DNA of 25,814 bases from Rickettsiales bacterium (GCA_020631295.1 JAHDHN010000006.1:8783-34596); one strand, 5' to 3'; positions 7,135 through 14,989 are shown, counted from the first letter of the stretch. A program made the numbers and translations. The notes: generated from the letters alone by a model not told the origin.

Positions 7135-8514
7135 TTACCAATACTCAATCTCTTTGGAATCGAAGATGCTATCGAACTGCTTCACCAACTCTGTTTTCAT
7201 GATGATGAGCAGGATATCATCTTCCATCAGCATTTCTTCATCGCCGGGCAATAGCAGCTCTTTGTGGCGCAAGATCGCGCCAATTTGAATATCCGCCGGC
7301 AGGCTCAGCATATGGATCTGCTTGCCCACAATGGAAGAGGCAGCCGCCACATGCAACTCAATAATCTCTGCCTTGCCGCCGCAAATGGAGCTTGCTCCCA
7401 TAATATTGCCCTTGCGCGTATGCTGCAAAATGCTGGAGACAGTCATCTCACGCGGATTGATGGTCACATCAATGCCCAGCCCAGCAATCAACGGCTCATA
7501 GGAATGGCCTTTATTAATCAGCGTGAAGGTCTTCTTCGCACCTTGGCGCTTGGACAGCACGGCAGAGAGAATATTTGCTTCATCATCGTTCGATACACAA
7601 ATCACCGTGTCGGCCACATCCACATTGGCCTCACGCAAAATATCCACATCCAAAGCACTGCCGCAAATCACCGTCACATCCGGCAGGAAGCTGGCCACAT
7701 ATTCTGCCCGCTCGCGGAACAGCTCAATGATTTTGATGTTCAGATCCGGATGCGCATCCTTCAACATGCGCGCAATCAAAAGCCCCACATTACCGCCGCC
7801 CATAATGATAATACGCTCAGCATGACGCTCATTATAGCCAAAGGCATTGGTCACATGACGGGTGTGGGCCTCATCGGTCACCACAAATACCTCATCGCCA
7901 TTTAGCAGCACTTGCTGCGGCGTGGCCGCATAAAATTTACCATCGCGCTGGATGCCCAGCACGCGCATGGGCAGGCTGGTATCCTGGTGCAATGCCTCCA
8001 ATGTTTTGCCCAGATACGGGTTGTCTTCATTAGAGCGCACCTCCACCACCGCAAGCTCACCACGGGCGAAGGGCAGATAATCCATCACGCCCGGCGCATG
8101 CAGGCGATGGATGATAGCCTCGGCCACCTCACGCTCTGGCGAGATAATATAATCAATCGGCAAATGGTGATTTTGATACAGCTCTTTGCCAATGGCTTTG
8201 AGGTAATTAGGGTGGCGAATCCGTGCAATTTTCAGCGGCACATTGAACATGGAATGCGCCAGCTGGCAAATAACCATATTCACCTCATCGCTGGTAGTCA
8301 CGGCAATAATCATTTCCGCTGACTCCGCACCGGCTTTTTCCAATACCGGCGGGTGGGACGGATAGCCATGCAAGGCCGATACTTCCAAACTGTTATTAAT
8401 CTCGGCAATCACCGCTTCTGATTCATCAATCAGCGTTACATTATTGCCCTCATCCGCCAACTGCCGGGCAATGCCTCGTCCTACAATTCCTGCACCGCAA
8501 ATAATAATATCCAT
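7135..8514 (-). CDS. trkA: Trk potassium uptake system peripheral NAD-binding protein TrkA
   Basis: The cytoplasmic gating subunit of the Trk K+ transporter, binding NAD(H) and nucleotides and associating with a TrkH/TrkG channel. The 459 residues match E. coli TrkA (458) and show the double layout: a first Rossmann RCK_N with GAGIVG at 7-12, an RCK_C, a second RCK_N with MGGGNVG near 235-242, and a second RCK_C at the end. The start has only a weak upstream AGGGT. No trkH is in the window, which is normal since the genes are often apart. It lies upstream of the repeat-rich spacer and shares its strand with folK, from which it is separated by a 103-base spacer carrying short repeats. Confidence 0.96.
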   Translation of the reverse strand: MDIIICGAGIVGRGIARQLADEGNNVTLIDESEAVIAEINNSLEVSALHGYPSHPPVLEKAGAESAEMIIAVTTSDEVNMVICQLAHSMFNVPLKIARIRHPNYLKAIGKELYQNHHLPIDYIISPEREVAEAIIHRLHAPGVMDYLPFARGELAVVEVRSNEDNPYLGKTLEALHQDTSLPMRVLGIQRDGKFYAATPQQVLLNGDEVFVVTDEAHTRHVTNAFGYNERHAERIIIMGGGNVGLLIARMLKDAHPDLNIKIIELFRERAEYVASFLPDVTVICGSALDVDILREANVDVADTVICVSNDDEANILSAVLSKRQGAKKTFTLINKGHSYEPLIAGLGIDVTINPREMTVSSILQHTRKGNIMGASSICGGKAEIIELHVAAASSIVGKQIHMLSLPADIQIGAILRHKELLLPGDEEMLMEDDILLIIMKTELVKQFDSIFDSKEIEYW

Positions 8515-8561
8515 AACCCTGTGTATAGAAAGCTAATGTACGTGGCGCAAGGATTGTCATT

Positions 8562-8613
8562 GCCTCTTGCAATTGCAGAGTTGTGACTACACTATCTAAT
8601 AAGAGCGACTATA
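8562..8613. repeat. Short motifs shared with the spacer at 2701-2739
   Basis: GCCTCTTGCAATTG (8562-8575) and ATAAGAGCGACTATA (8599-8613) are exact matches to motifs found at 2726-2739 and 2701-2715, here in reversed order. They lie between trkA and folK. Probably pieces of one dispersed repeat. Confidence 0.45.
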
Positions 8614-8617
8614 AAAG

Positions 8618-9118
8618 CTATAGCTTCGTAATTGATTCCTGCTCCACTAATGTACACAGCGTTGCAACGCTATTGCCATGCTGTTTACCGGGTACTGGGT
8701 AGGGCCAATCCGGCGCCAGTTCTGCCAGTGGCAGCAAAAAGAAATTGCGGGAGAGCAGCCCTGCATGTGGAATTTGCAAATGCTCCTCTTCAATCACTTG
8801 ATCATCCCAGCAGACGATATCCATATCCAGCACACGCGGTGACCATTTGGGGTAGGTTTCTGGCCTTCCTACCTCACGCTCAATCTGATTTAGCAGCTGC
8901 AAGCAAGTCTGTGGTGTGATGTCTGTTTCAATCAGCACACATTGATTCACAAAAGAGGAATCCCACTCTGGCGGTGCATTTTCTGGCAGCAAGGCCGGTG
9001 TTTCATACAGGCCAGAACGTGCGGTGATTTCCACATGCTCTGCTAATAATATAATCGCGCGGGCAATGCACTGCCGGCGGTGCCCCACATTACTGCCCAG
9101 ATTGATTGCCTTTACCAT
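8618..9118 (-). CDS. folK: 6-hydroxymethyl-7,8-dihydropterin pyrophosphokinase
   Basis: Transfers pyrophosphate from ATP to hydroxymethyl-dihydropterin in folate synthesis. The 166 residues contain the family motifs in order: LGSNVG at 7-12, YETPAL near 39, FVNQCVLIET, the signature PRVLDMDIVCWDD (about 93-105) with the Mg-binding aspartates, and IPHAGLLSRNFFLLPLAE. The length is typical. The start ATG has only a poor GGGA upstream. No folP or folB is adjacent. The other pterin-linked gene here is the reductase-like SDR at 15922-16638. Confidence 0.95.
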   Translation of the reverse strand: MVKAINLGSNVGHRRQCIARAIILLAEHVEITARSGLYETPALLPENAPPEWDSSFVNQCVLIETDITPQTCLQLLNQIEREVGRPETYPKWSPRVLDMDIVCWDDQVIEEEHLQIPHAGLLSRNFFLLPLAELAPDWPYPVPGKQHGNSVATLCTLVEQESITKL

Positions 9119-9208
9119 ATCCCAACTATAGCTGTTGATGGGAGAATTAGCTAGTTGAGTTTAGAGTTATAAACCTAACAGTGAAAGATAAAAGAACCCA
9201 ATACATTT

Positions 9209-10075
9209 TTATTCTAACATAGATACCTGACGTGCTCCGTTCTTTATCCAGTTTGCACATTCTCTACCAAGCATTCTTTCTGCGTGTAAATCATATAACT
9301 TAATTTCTACTTCTGTAAGATCATTTTTCCATCCACCGTTTGAACCCCTGTTAAAAAACGACTTAGCACCTCCAACCCATTCTTTTGCGGCAGGAGCAAT
9401 TCGATCAGCATTATTTTTCATATAGTCGAAACTACAGTGAGAAACTGCATGATCCAATTCTGTATTAGATAATTCTACATTAATAAAATTTGCGATTTTC
9501 AGTATTGTTGATCTTGGGTTTTTTTGCATATCATCAAACCTAATTAACATTAGGTCCGGATCATCTTTATGATTCCACACCGAATTAGCACTGTCGAAAT
9601 ATGACCACCATGGCCTAGAGTCATTTTTAAGCCATTCTTGAAAATATTCTTTTGCTGTCTCTACACCTGGTTTTGAAGACGGTATAGGAATATTAGGATC
9701 TTGATTAAAGAGGCTATCTTTCATGTTACAATGATGTTTGAAAGTACTATATGCCACATCAATCCCATATCTTATGGCATATATTTTTTTTACCCCTTCT
9801 TTTTTGGGTAGGTCTTCATAGTTAAGATGTGTTTTAATAAATCTCCTGCTTGTTTGTTTTTCATAAACATTAGTAGCTGCAGATTGCCTATTAGTATCAG
9901 GATGATCTAACCAAGGAGAAGAATCATTTACGTTTATTCTATCTTTCCCTTTGTGTAATACTTGCGAAACCATTTGCTGAAGTAGTGTGGTTCCTGATTT
10001 CATATATGTTCCCACGATAATGTCATCATTCCTTAAATCAAATGTATTCCAAACATTGTTACTAAGTCTTCCCAT
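9209..10075 (-). CDS. Cytosolic-type sulfotransferase, AT-rich, probably acquired
   Basis: Would transfer sulfate from PAPS to a hydroxyl or amine of a small molecule. The 288 residues have the Sulfotransfer_1 landmarks: the 5'-phosphosulfate loop TYMKSGTT at 23-30, the catalytic FIKTHL with His83, the 3'-phosphate segment IRYGIDVAYSTFKH (Arg102, Asp106, Ser110 kept; the usual Asn-Pro-Lys between Arg and Asp changed), and RGSNGGWKN at 243-251. AGG eight to nine bases before the ATG supports the start. Sampled lines are about 35% GC, against over 50% in neighbouring trkA, with AT-ending codons. Fifty-four bases upstream is a solo copy of an IS630/MITE-like end. Transfer into this locus is inferred. 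The acceptor substrate is unknown, and no PAPS-synthesis gene is nearby. Confidence 0.88.
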   Translation of the reverse strand: MGRLSNNVWNTFDLRNDDIIVGTYMKSGTTLLQQMVSQVLHKGKDRINVNDSSPWLDHPDTNRQSAATNVYEKQTSRRFIKTHLNYEDLPKKEGVKKIYAIRYGIDVAYSTFKHHCNMKDSLFNQDPNIPIPSSKPGVETAKEYFQEWLKNDSRPWWSYFDSANSVWNHKDDPDLMLIRFDDMQKNPRSTILKIANFINVELSNTELDHAVSHCSFDYMKNNADRIAPAAKEWVGGAKSFFNRGSNGGWKNDLTEVEIKLYDLHAERMLGRECANWIKNGARQVSMLE

Positions 10076-10128
10076 AATCGGTACCTGATTAATCCTCTTC
10101 TCTTTTGTTATATTTACTTACTCTAAAA

Positions 10129-10153
10129 TAGGTTCTGTTGTGACATTTTTATA
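10129..10153 (+). mobile_element. Solo terminal inverted repeat like that of the MITE at 15164-15326
   Basis: These 25 bases match the left end of the MITE at 15164-15188 at 22 positions, including the TA and GGTTCT terminus. No partner end was found nearby. It lies directly upstream of the AT-rich sulfotransferase, suggesting a remnant of past transposition. Confidence 0.5.
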
Positions 10154-10290
10154 CGCACATTAACTATAACCTATAGCATTTAAATTTATTTGAATCAAAT
10201 ATATAATTTTATTTCAGGTTCGTGGGGAGGGTACTACAAGGGGAATTCTATAAATTGACTCCTGCTACAATGCACTGTACCGCTTGTGCT

Positions 10291-11412
10291 ATGAGTAACG
10301 TACAAGACATGTTGAACAGTGCTACGCGCATTGTGATTAAGATTGGGTCCTCCACCCTCACAGAGGGCGGACAGGTGCGTCATGCCTGGTTGCAAAGCTT
10401 GGCGGCCGACGTGGTAGCGCTGCAACATCAAGGCAAAGAAGTGGCCATTGTGACCAGTGGCTCCATTGCATTGGGCAAGCAAAAAGCAGCGATTGAAAGC
10501 CAAACAGCCACCTTGCCAGAGAAGCAGGCCGCTGCGGCCATTGGGCAGACCTATCTGATTTACGGCTATCAGGAGGCGTTTGCTGCGCATGGAAGTGAGG
10601 TGGCACAAATTTTGCTTTCGGTGCAAGATACGGAACACCGCAAGCGGTACCTAAATGCGCAAGACACGCTGCGCACGCTGCTGGCAAAGGGTGTGGTACC
10701 GGTGATTAATGAGAATGATACGGTAGCCACGCAAGAAATCCGTTTTGGTGATAATGACCGCCTTTCTGCCCGCGTGGCGCAAATGCTGGGCGCGGATGTG
10801 CTGATTCTGCTGAGTGATATTGATGGGTTATATACAGCGCCACCAGGCACGGAGGGTGCAACGCATATTCCTGTGATTGAGGAGATTACCGACGATATTC
10901 GTGCCATGGCGCAAGATAGCAGCTCTTTAGTGGGCACTGGTGGCATGATTACCAAATTACTGGCAGCAGATATTGCACTGCAGGCCGGGTGCCACACGCT
11001 GATTGCCAGCGGGCAAGCACAACATGCCATAAACGCCTTGTGTACAGGCACCGCGCGCAGCAGCTGGTGCAAAGCCACACAAACGGCGCTGCAAGCGCGC
11101 AAAGGCTGGATTGCTGGCAGCCTGCATGTGGCCGGTAGCGTACGCATAGATGCCGGCGCAGCACGCGCATTACAAGACGGTGCAAGTTTGCTTCTGGCGG
11201 GTGTGACTGCTTGCGATGGCAGTTTTGAACGCGGTGATGCCGTGGAAATTTTAGGGCAAGATGGTGTGCTGTTAGGCAAAGGGTTGATTGCCTATAACCA
11301 TGCAGAGCTCGCGCAGCTTTTTGGCGCGCAAAGCGGTGATGTAGCTGCCACACTCGGCTATCCAGGCCCTACCGCCGCCATCCACCGCGATGATTTAGCT
11401 CTGGTGAGTTAG
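10291..11412 (+). CDS. proB: Glutamate 5-kinase with C-terminal PUA domain
   Basis: Phosphorylates glutamate at the first step of proline synthesis. The amino-acid-kinase domain runs from RIVIKIGSSTL (13-23) through IVTSGSIALGK, the INENDTV and FGDNDRLSA substrate motifs, LLSDIDGLYT and GTGGMITK. The PUA domain follows from about residue 272 (GWIAGSL). Starting at the ATG at 10291 gives 373 residues, close to E. coli (367). The frame is open up to a GTG at 10222 but the added residues match nothing in the family. None of the candidate starts (10270, 10291, 10309) has a good Shine-Dalgarno, so the start is uncertain by a few codons. proA and obg are not adjacent. It converges on rho with 16 bases between the stops. 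Confidence 0.93.
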   Translation: MSNVQDMLNSATRIVIKIGSSTLTEGGQVRHAWLQSLAADVVALQHQGKEVAIVTSGSIALGKQKAAIESQTATLPEKQAAAAIGQTYLIYGYQEAFAAHGSEVAQILLSVQDTEHRKRYLNAQDTLRTLLAKGVVPVINENDTVATQEIRFGDNDRLSARVAQMLGADVLILLSDIDGLYTAPPGTEGATHIPVIEEITDDIRAMAQDSSSLVGTGGMITKLLAADIALQAGCHTLIASGQAQHAINALCTGTARSSWCKATQTALQARKGWIAGSLHVAGSVRIDAGAARALQDGASLLLAGVTACDGSFERGDAVEILGQDGVLLGKGLIAYNHAELAQLFGAQSGDVAATLGYPGPTAAIHRDDLALVS

Positions 11413-11434
11413 ACGCTGTCTAAATCATCTAACT
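11407..11434. terminator. Convergent stem-loop between proB and rho
   Basis: AGTTAGA (11407-11413) pairs with TCTAACT (11428-11434), and TTAGAC/GTCTAA forms an alternative shorter hairpin. The stem spans both stop codons. There is no U-run on either strand, so it may be a weak or Rho-assisted 3' end. Confidence 0.35.
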
Positions 11435-13009
11435 ATTCATATTCTCAAAGAATTCGTCGTTGCTCTTGGTGGTTTTGATGCGGGTAAGCAGGAACTCCAT
11501 CGCGTCGATGGTGTTCATTGGGCTTAGGATCTTACGCAGCACCCATACTTTCTGCATGTCGTCCCCTTTATAAAGCTGCTCTTCATGACGCGTGCCTGAT
11601 TTGGTCACATCAATCGCAGGGAAAGTACGCTTATCAGCCAACTTGCGATCCAACACCACTTCACTGTTACCGGTACCTTTAAATTCTTCAAAGATCACCT
11701 CATCCATGCGGGAACCTGTCTCAATCAACGCGGTGGCGATGATGGTAAGAGAGCCACCTTTTTCAATGTTACGCGCTGCACCAAAGAAACGCTTTGGGCG
11801 TTGCAATGCGTTGGCATCCACACCACCGGTCAGCACCTTGCCCGAAGACGGCACCACCGTGTTATAGGCACGGGCCAAACGTGTGATAGAATCCAGCAGA
11901 ATCACCACATCTTTGCCATGCTCCACCAGGCGGCGAGCTTTGGCAATGGCCATTTCAGCCAGCTGCACATGGCGAGAGGCAGGCTCATCAAAGGTAGAAG
12001 ACAGCACCTCACCCTTCACAGAGCGTTGCATGTCGGTCACTTCCTCTGGGCGCTCATCAATCAGCAGCACCATCAGCTCCACCTCTGGGTGGTTTTCTTC
12101 CAGTGATTTAGCAATATTTTGCAAGAGCACGGTTTTACCACTGCGTGGCGGTGCCACAATCAGCGCACGCTGACCTTTACCCAGCGGTGACACCATATCA
12201 ATTACGCGAGCACTAATATTGTCTTTCGCTGCTGCGTCCTGGCGCTCCATAGTCAGGCGTTCATCCGGATATAATGGCGTGAGATTATCAAAATTCACGC
12301 GGTATTTGGCTTCGTCTTCATCTTGGCCATTAATGCTTTGCACCTCTTGCAATGCAAAATAGCGCTCACTGCGCTTTGGTGGGCGCAACGTACCTTCCAC
12401 CGTGTCACCCGTGCGCAAGCCAAAGCGGCGAATATGGCCAGGAGATACATAGACATCATCCGGTGCAGAGCGGTAATTCATGTCCTGCGAGCGCAAGAAA
12501 CCATACCCATCTTGCAGCACTTCCAACACGCCCTTGGCGATGATGGTACCGGCCACACCGGCCTCTGTCATGCGTTTCAGCAGGTTAAAAATCAAGTCAT
12601 GCTTCAGCATGCCGCGGGCATTTTCAATATCCGCATCTTTGGCCAGCTGCGCCAACTCATCCATTGGCTTTTGCTTCAGCTCTTCCACATAAAGCGGTGG
12701 CAGATGGCTGGTATCTGGACGCGGTGCATCGTCCTGCTCATCGTCTGATTCATGGCGCTTGTTATTACGACGGCCACGCTTTGGGCGCTCGTCTTTCGCA
12801 GGGCGTTCTTTATTGTGTTTATTCTCTTGCTCTGCAGCCGCTTCTTGCGGTGCTTCGTCTGACGTATCTGTGATATTCTCTGCTTCTTTTGGCGCAGCGG
12901 TTTTTACCGTGAGCGTACGCTTGCTGTTGCGACCACGACGTGGCTTAGCCGCCGTGGTTTTCTCTTCTGTTTCCACTGTTACAGCAGCATCATTACTATC
13001 AGTCGTCAT
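11429..13009 (-). CDS. rho: Transcription termination factor Rho with long charged N-terminal extension
   Basis: Hexameric RNA helicase that ends transcription. The start at 13009 is set by AAGGA seven bases upstream; the longer open frame adds 12 unrelated residues. Of 526 residues, about 1-103 are an added low-complexity, Lys/Arg/Glu/Asp-rich segment (E. coli Rho is 419). Then come the Rho_N helices (about 108-147), the RNA-binding cold-shock domain (160-218, with DGYGFLR), and the ATPase with Walker A APPRSGKT (286-293), Walker B VVILLDS (368-374) and the Q-loop region SSGKVLTGGVDAN (388-400). Walker A has Arg-Ser where E. coli has Lys-Ala. Such insertions in other bacteria extend RNA contacts or drive condensation; that is inference here. 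The leader carries a promoter and two hairpins (13027-13138). Confidence 0.97.
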   Translation of the reverse strand: MTTDSNDAAVTVETEEKTTAAKPRRGRNSKRTLTVKTAAPKEAENITDTSDEAPQEAAAEQENKHNKERPAKDERPKRGRRNNKRHESDDEQDDAPRPDTSHLPPLYVEELKQKPMDELAQLAKDADIENARGMLKHDLIFNLLKRMTEAGVAGTIIAKGVLEVLQDGYGFLRSQDMNYRSAPDDVYVSPGHIRRFGLRTGDTVEGTLRPPKRSERYFALQEVQSINGQDEDEAKYRVNFDNLTPLYPDERLTMERQDAAAKDNISARVIDMVSPLGKGQRALIVAPPRSGKTVLLQNIAKSLEENHPEVELMVLLIDERPEEVTDMQRSVKGEVLSSTFDEPASRHVQLAEMAIAKARRLVEHGKDVVILLDSITRLARAYNTVVPSSGKVLTGGVDANALQRPKRFFGAARNIEKGGSLTIIATALIETGSRMDEVIFEEFKGTGNSEVVLDRKLADKRTFPAIDVTKSGTRHEEQLYKGDDMQKVWVLRKILSPMNTIDAMEFLLTRIKTTKSNDEFFENMNS

Positions 13010-13026
13010 ATAAAAATCCTTAATAT

Positions 13027-13042
13027 GCACCTGACAAGGTGC
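13027..13042 (-). promoter_or_regulatory. Hairpin just upstream of the rho ribosome-binding site
   Basis: GCACCT pairs with AGGTGC around a GACA loop (read on the plus strand; palindromic). It ends 18 bases before the rho start codon and just before the AAGGA site, so it might affect translation start. Confidence 0.35.
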
Positions 13043-13073
13043 CATTGGTCTTGGTTTTCGTGGTTATTTTCTC

Positions 13074-13103
13074 AAAGGAAAATCAGGCAGATCATTGCCT
13101 GAT
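13074..13103 (-). terminator. Terminator-like hairpin in the rho leader (possible attenuator)
   Basis: On the minus strand ATCAGGCA pairs with TGCCTGAT (8 bp, loop of 6) and is followed by TTTCCTTT. It lies downstream of the putative rho promoter and 73 bases before the rho start. It may attenuate rho or end transcription arriving from pncC. Rho autogenous control by attenuation is known in E. coli; its use here is inferred. Confidence 0.5.
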
Positions 13104-13110
13104 GGGCTCG

Positions 13111-13138
13111 TTCATAACAGCTGAAACGGCATTGTCAA
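13111..13138 (-). promoter_or_regulatory. Probable rho promoter
   Basis: On the minus strand a perfect TTGACA (13133-13138) is followed after 16 bases by TATGAA (13111-13116). The predicted start near 13104 would place the leader hairpin at the very 5' end of the transcript. The rest of the 13010-13311 spacer holds this leader and a palindromic repeat (13228-13316), with no gene. Confidence 0.5.
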
Positions 13139-13227
13139 CTCTTGCGGAATTAATGTTCTCTGTCATGTTATTACTCATTTTTTGGGCCGAAACATATAAT
13201 GTTCGTTTAAAGCAATAATCTTATTCC

Positions 13228-13316
13228 GCAATCCCGGGCGCAGACCCGGGATCCAGGGTTAACAAGCACATTCTATCCGTTTCGCCCTGGACCCTCGCTT
13301 TCGCAAGGGTTTCAAT
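13228..13316 (+). repeat. Three-hairpin palindromic repeat, family A, copy 1
   Basis: Layout: ATCCCGGG...CCCGGGAT hairpin, then TCCAGGG...CCCTGGA enclosing GTTAACAAGCAC, then CCCT...AGGG around CGCTTTCGC, ending GGGTTTCAATT. Nearly the same sequence occurs at 16662-16750 and, inverted, at 21561-21659 and 22395-22491. The last bases overlap the end of pncC and provide its stop codon. Confidence 0.85.
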
Positions 13317-13797
13317 TAATTTTTAGCGCCTCATGCAGCAGTTGTAAGGCATAGTCTGTGGCTTGTTGCTGAATGGAGTTTCGTGTAGCGCCGGTGAAAT
13401 GCCGCTTAATGCTGCGTGTGCCGCCTTTTTTCTGTGCCAGGCCAAACCACACCAACCCAACGGGCTTGTTATCACTGCCGCCACTTGGGCCGGCAATACC
13501 GCTGGTTGCAATAGCAATATCGGCCGTTGCCTGCTGCAACACGCCCTCTGCCATATTCGTTACTGTTGCTGCACTCACCGCACCCTCTGTTTCTATTATG
13601 GCTTCATCCACATTCAGCAGCTGCGTTTTGATGGCATTGGCATAGGCCACAACTCCGCAGGAAAATACGGCCGAGCTGCCAGCTATGGCGGTGATGCTGG
13701 CCGCCACACGCCCGCCGGTGCAGCTTTCTGCTATGGCCAGCTGCTTGCCTTGTTGCGTGGCCAGCGCCACGATCTTGCTGCTTAAGAGGTTGTTCAT
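13312..13797 (-). CDS. pncC: CinA-family nicotinamide-nucleotide amidohydrolase
   Basis: Deamidates nicotinamide mononucleotide to nicotinate mononucleotide in NAD salvage. The 161 residues are the stand-alone C-terminal CinA domain: AESCTGG at 23-29 near the active site, GVVAYANAIK, GAVSAATV, and SGIAGPSGGSDNKPVGLVW. The length matches E. coli PncC/YgaD (165). The final codons (Lys-Ile-Asn-stop) run into the family A repeat, so the repeat supplies the stop. No clear Shine-Dalgarno is seen. Its start is only 11 bases from the first possible tsaD start on the other strand, so the two promoters must overlap or lie inside the opposite gene. rho lies downstream on the same strand. Confidence 0.92.
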   Translation of the reverse strand: MNNLLSSKIVALATQQGKQLAIAESCTGGRVAASITAIAGSSAVFSCGVVAYANAIKTQLLNVDEAIIETEGAVSAATVTNMAEGVLQQATADIAIATSGIAGPSGGSDNKPVGLVWFGLAQKKGGTRSIKRHFTGATRNSIQQQATDYALQLLHEALKIN

Positions 13798-13808
13798 GGT
13801 CGTAAATT

Positions 13809-14837
13809 ATGACAAGAGCTATGGCCATGCAAGATGTGATCACATTATTGGGCATAGAGAGTAGCTGCGACGAAACCGCCGCCAGCGTGGTGCAGAGTGA
13901 CGGCACTATTTTGAGCAATGTGATCCACAGCCAAATAGACATGCATGCGCCCTATGGTGGTGTGGTGCCAGAAATTGCCAGCCGCGCGCATCATGATGTG
14001 ATTATCCCCACCATAGAGCAAGCCTTGCAAGAGGCCAACATGACGCTGTCAGCGCTGGATGGCATTGCGGTGACTTCTGGTCCAGGCTTGATTGGTGGCG
14101 TGATTGTGGGGGTGATGGCCGCCAAGGGCTTGGCACTTTCGGCCAATCTGCCGCTTTTGGGCATTAATCACCTTGAGGCACATGCGCTCACGCCACGTCT
14201 GACCAATGAGGTGCCATTTCCGTATATGCTGCTGCTGGTATCAGGCGGGCATTGCCAGCTTTTGGTGGCAGAAGCGTTGGGAAAATACACGCTACTCGGC
14301 CAAACCATTGACGATGCTTTTGGTGAGGCCTTTGACAAGGTCGCAAAAATGCTGGGATTAGGCTATCCGGGCGGGCCGAAGATTGAGGCACTGGCAACAG
14401 AAGGCAACCCAGATGCCTATGCTTTTCCACGGCCGCTCTGCAAACAGCCAGGCTGTGATTTTTCCCTCTCTGGCCTGAAAACAGCAGTGCTGCGCGCAAT
14501 TGAGGCAGCGGATGATAAAACAAGTATAGCACCGGATATTGCAGCAAGCTTTCAGCAGGCGTGCGCGGATATTATTCTTAACCGCCTGGGCCATGCCTTT
14601 GCACTTCGGCCAGAGTTGGCCAGGCTGGTGATTGCTGGCGGTGTGGCCGCTAATCAATATTTGCTTGGCAAAATCACAGAAATGGCAACGGGTCATAACA
14701 AACAGGTGATCGCGCCACCCATGAAGCTCTGCACCGACAATGCAGCGATGATCGCCTGGGCCGGCATTGAGCATTATCAAAATGACAGAATTAATGACGG
14801 GTTGAGCATCAATGCCCGCCCACGCTGGCCATTATAA
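13809..14837 (+). CDS. tsaD: tRNA N6-adenosine threonylcarbamoyltransferase
   Basis: Transfers the threonylcarbamoyl group to A37 of ANN-reading tRNAs, working with TsaB and TsaE; an essential step for decoding fidelity. The 342 residues have the Kae1/TsaD signature: GIESSCDET (15-23), the metal-binding HLEAH with His121 and His125, LLLVSGGHCQL, DDAFGEAFDKVAKMLGL, and the C-terminal CTDNAAMIAWAG with the metal-binding Asp. Starts at 13809, 13821 and 13827 are all in frame. AAGAG at 13812-13816 would favour 13827, giving 336 residues, against 337 in E. coli. It is divergent from pncC. Confidence 0.96.
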   Translation: MTRAMAMQDVITLLGIESSCDETAASVVQSDGTILSNVIHSQIDMHAPYGGVVPEIASRAHHDVIIPTIEQALQEANMTLSALDGIAVTSGPGLIGGVIVGVMAAKGLALSANLPLLGINHLEAHALTPRLTNEVPFPYMLLLVSGGHCQLLVAEALGKYTLLGQTIDDAFGEAFDKVAKMLGLGYPGGPKIEALATEGNPDAYAFPRPLCKQPGCDFSLSGLKTAVLRAIEAADDKTSIAPDIAASFQQACADIILNRLGHAFALRPELARLVIAGGVAANQYLLGKITEMATGHNKQVIAPPMKLCTDNAAMIAWAGIEHYQNDRINDGLSINARPRWPL

Positions 14838-14892
14838 TCAGTCTACTTAGAAGGAAAGAGATGGTGGGGTATGAAGGGGTTTTTCAAACCGC

Positions 14893-14988
14893 CCGCCTTC
14901 ACCTCGTTATGGCGTGGCATCCGTTTCGCACGCTTCGGCTTGTCGCGCCGAAGCTAGATTTTGGCTTTGCCAAAATCAGCGAAGGCGG
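14893..14988. repeat. Nested palindrome with two inner hairpins beside tRNA-Ala
   Basis: CCGCCTTC (14893-14900) pairs with GAAGGCGG (14981-14988). Inside are two perfect hairpins, GCTTCGGC/GCCGAAGC (14932-14954) and GATTTTGGC/GCCAAAATC (14957-14977). This is the same plan of an outer stem with two inner hairpins as the 24265-24353 repeat, with a different sequence. It would lie in the tRNA-Ala 3' trailer, directly after the CCA end. Confidence 0.6.
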
Positions 14989-14989
14989 A

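Noticed and set aside
7264..7905. 213-codon plus-strand frame inside trkA
   Set aside because: Antisense shadow of TrkA; His/Asn/Gln-rich, with no ribosome site.
10222..10290. N-terminal extension of proB from a GTG
   Set aside because: The 23 residues have no counterpart in the family and the real kinase begins at the beta strand near residue 13 of the shorter form.
10569..11279. 236-codon minus-strand frame inside proB
   Set aside because: Antisense shadow of a clear glutamate 5-kinase; Ser/Cys/Ala-rich composition and no family motif.
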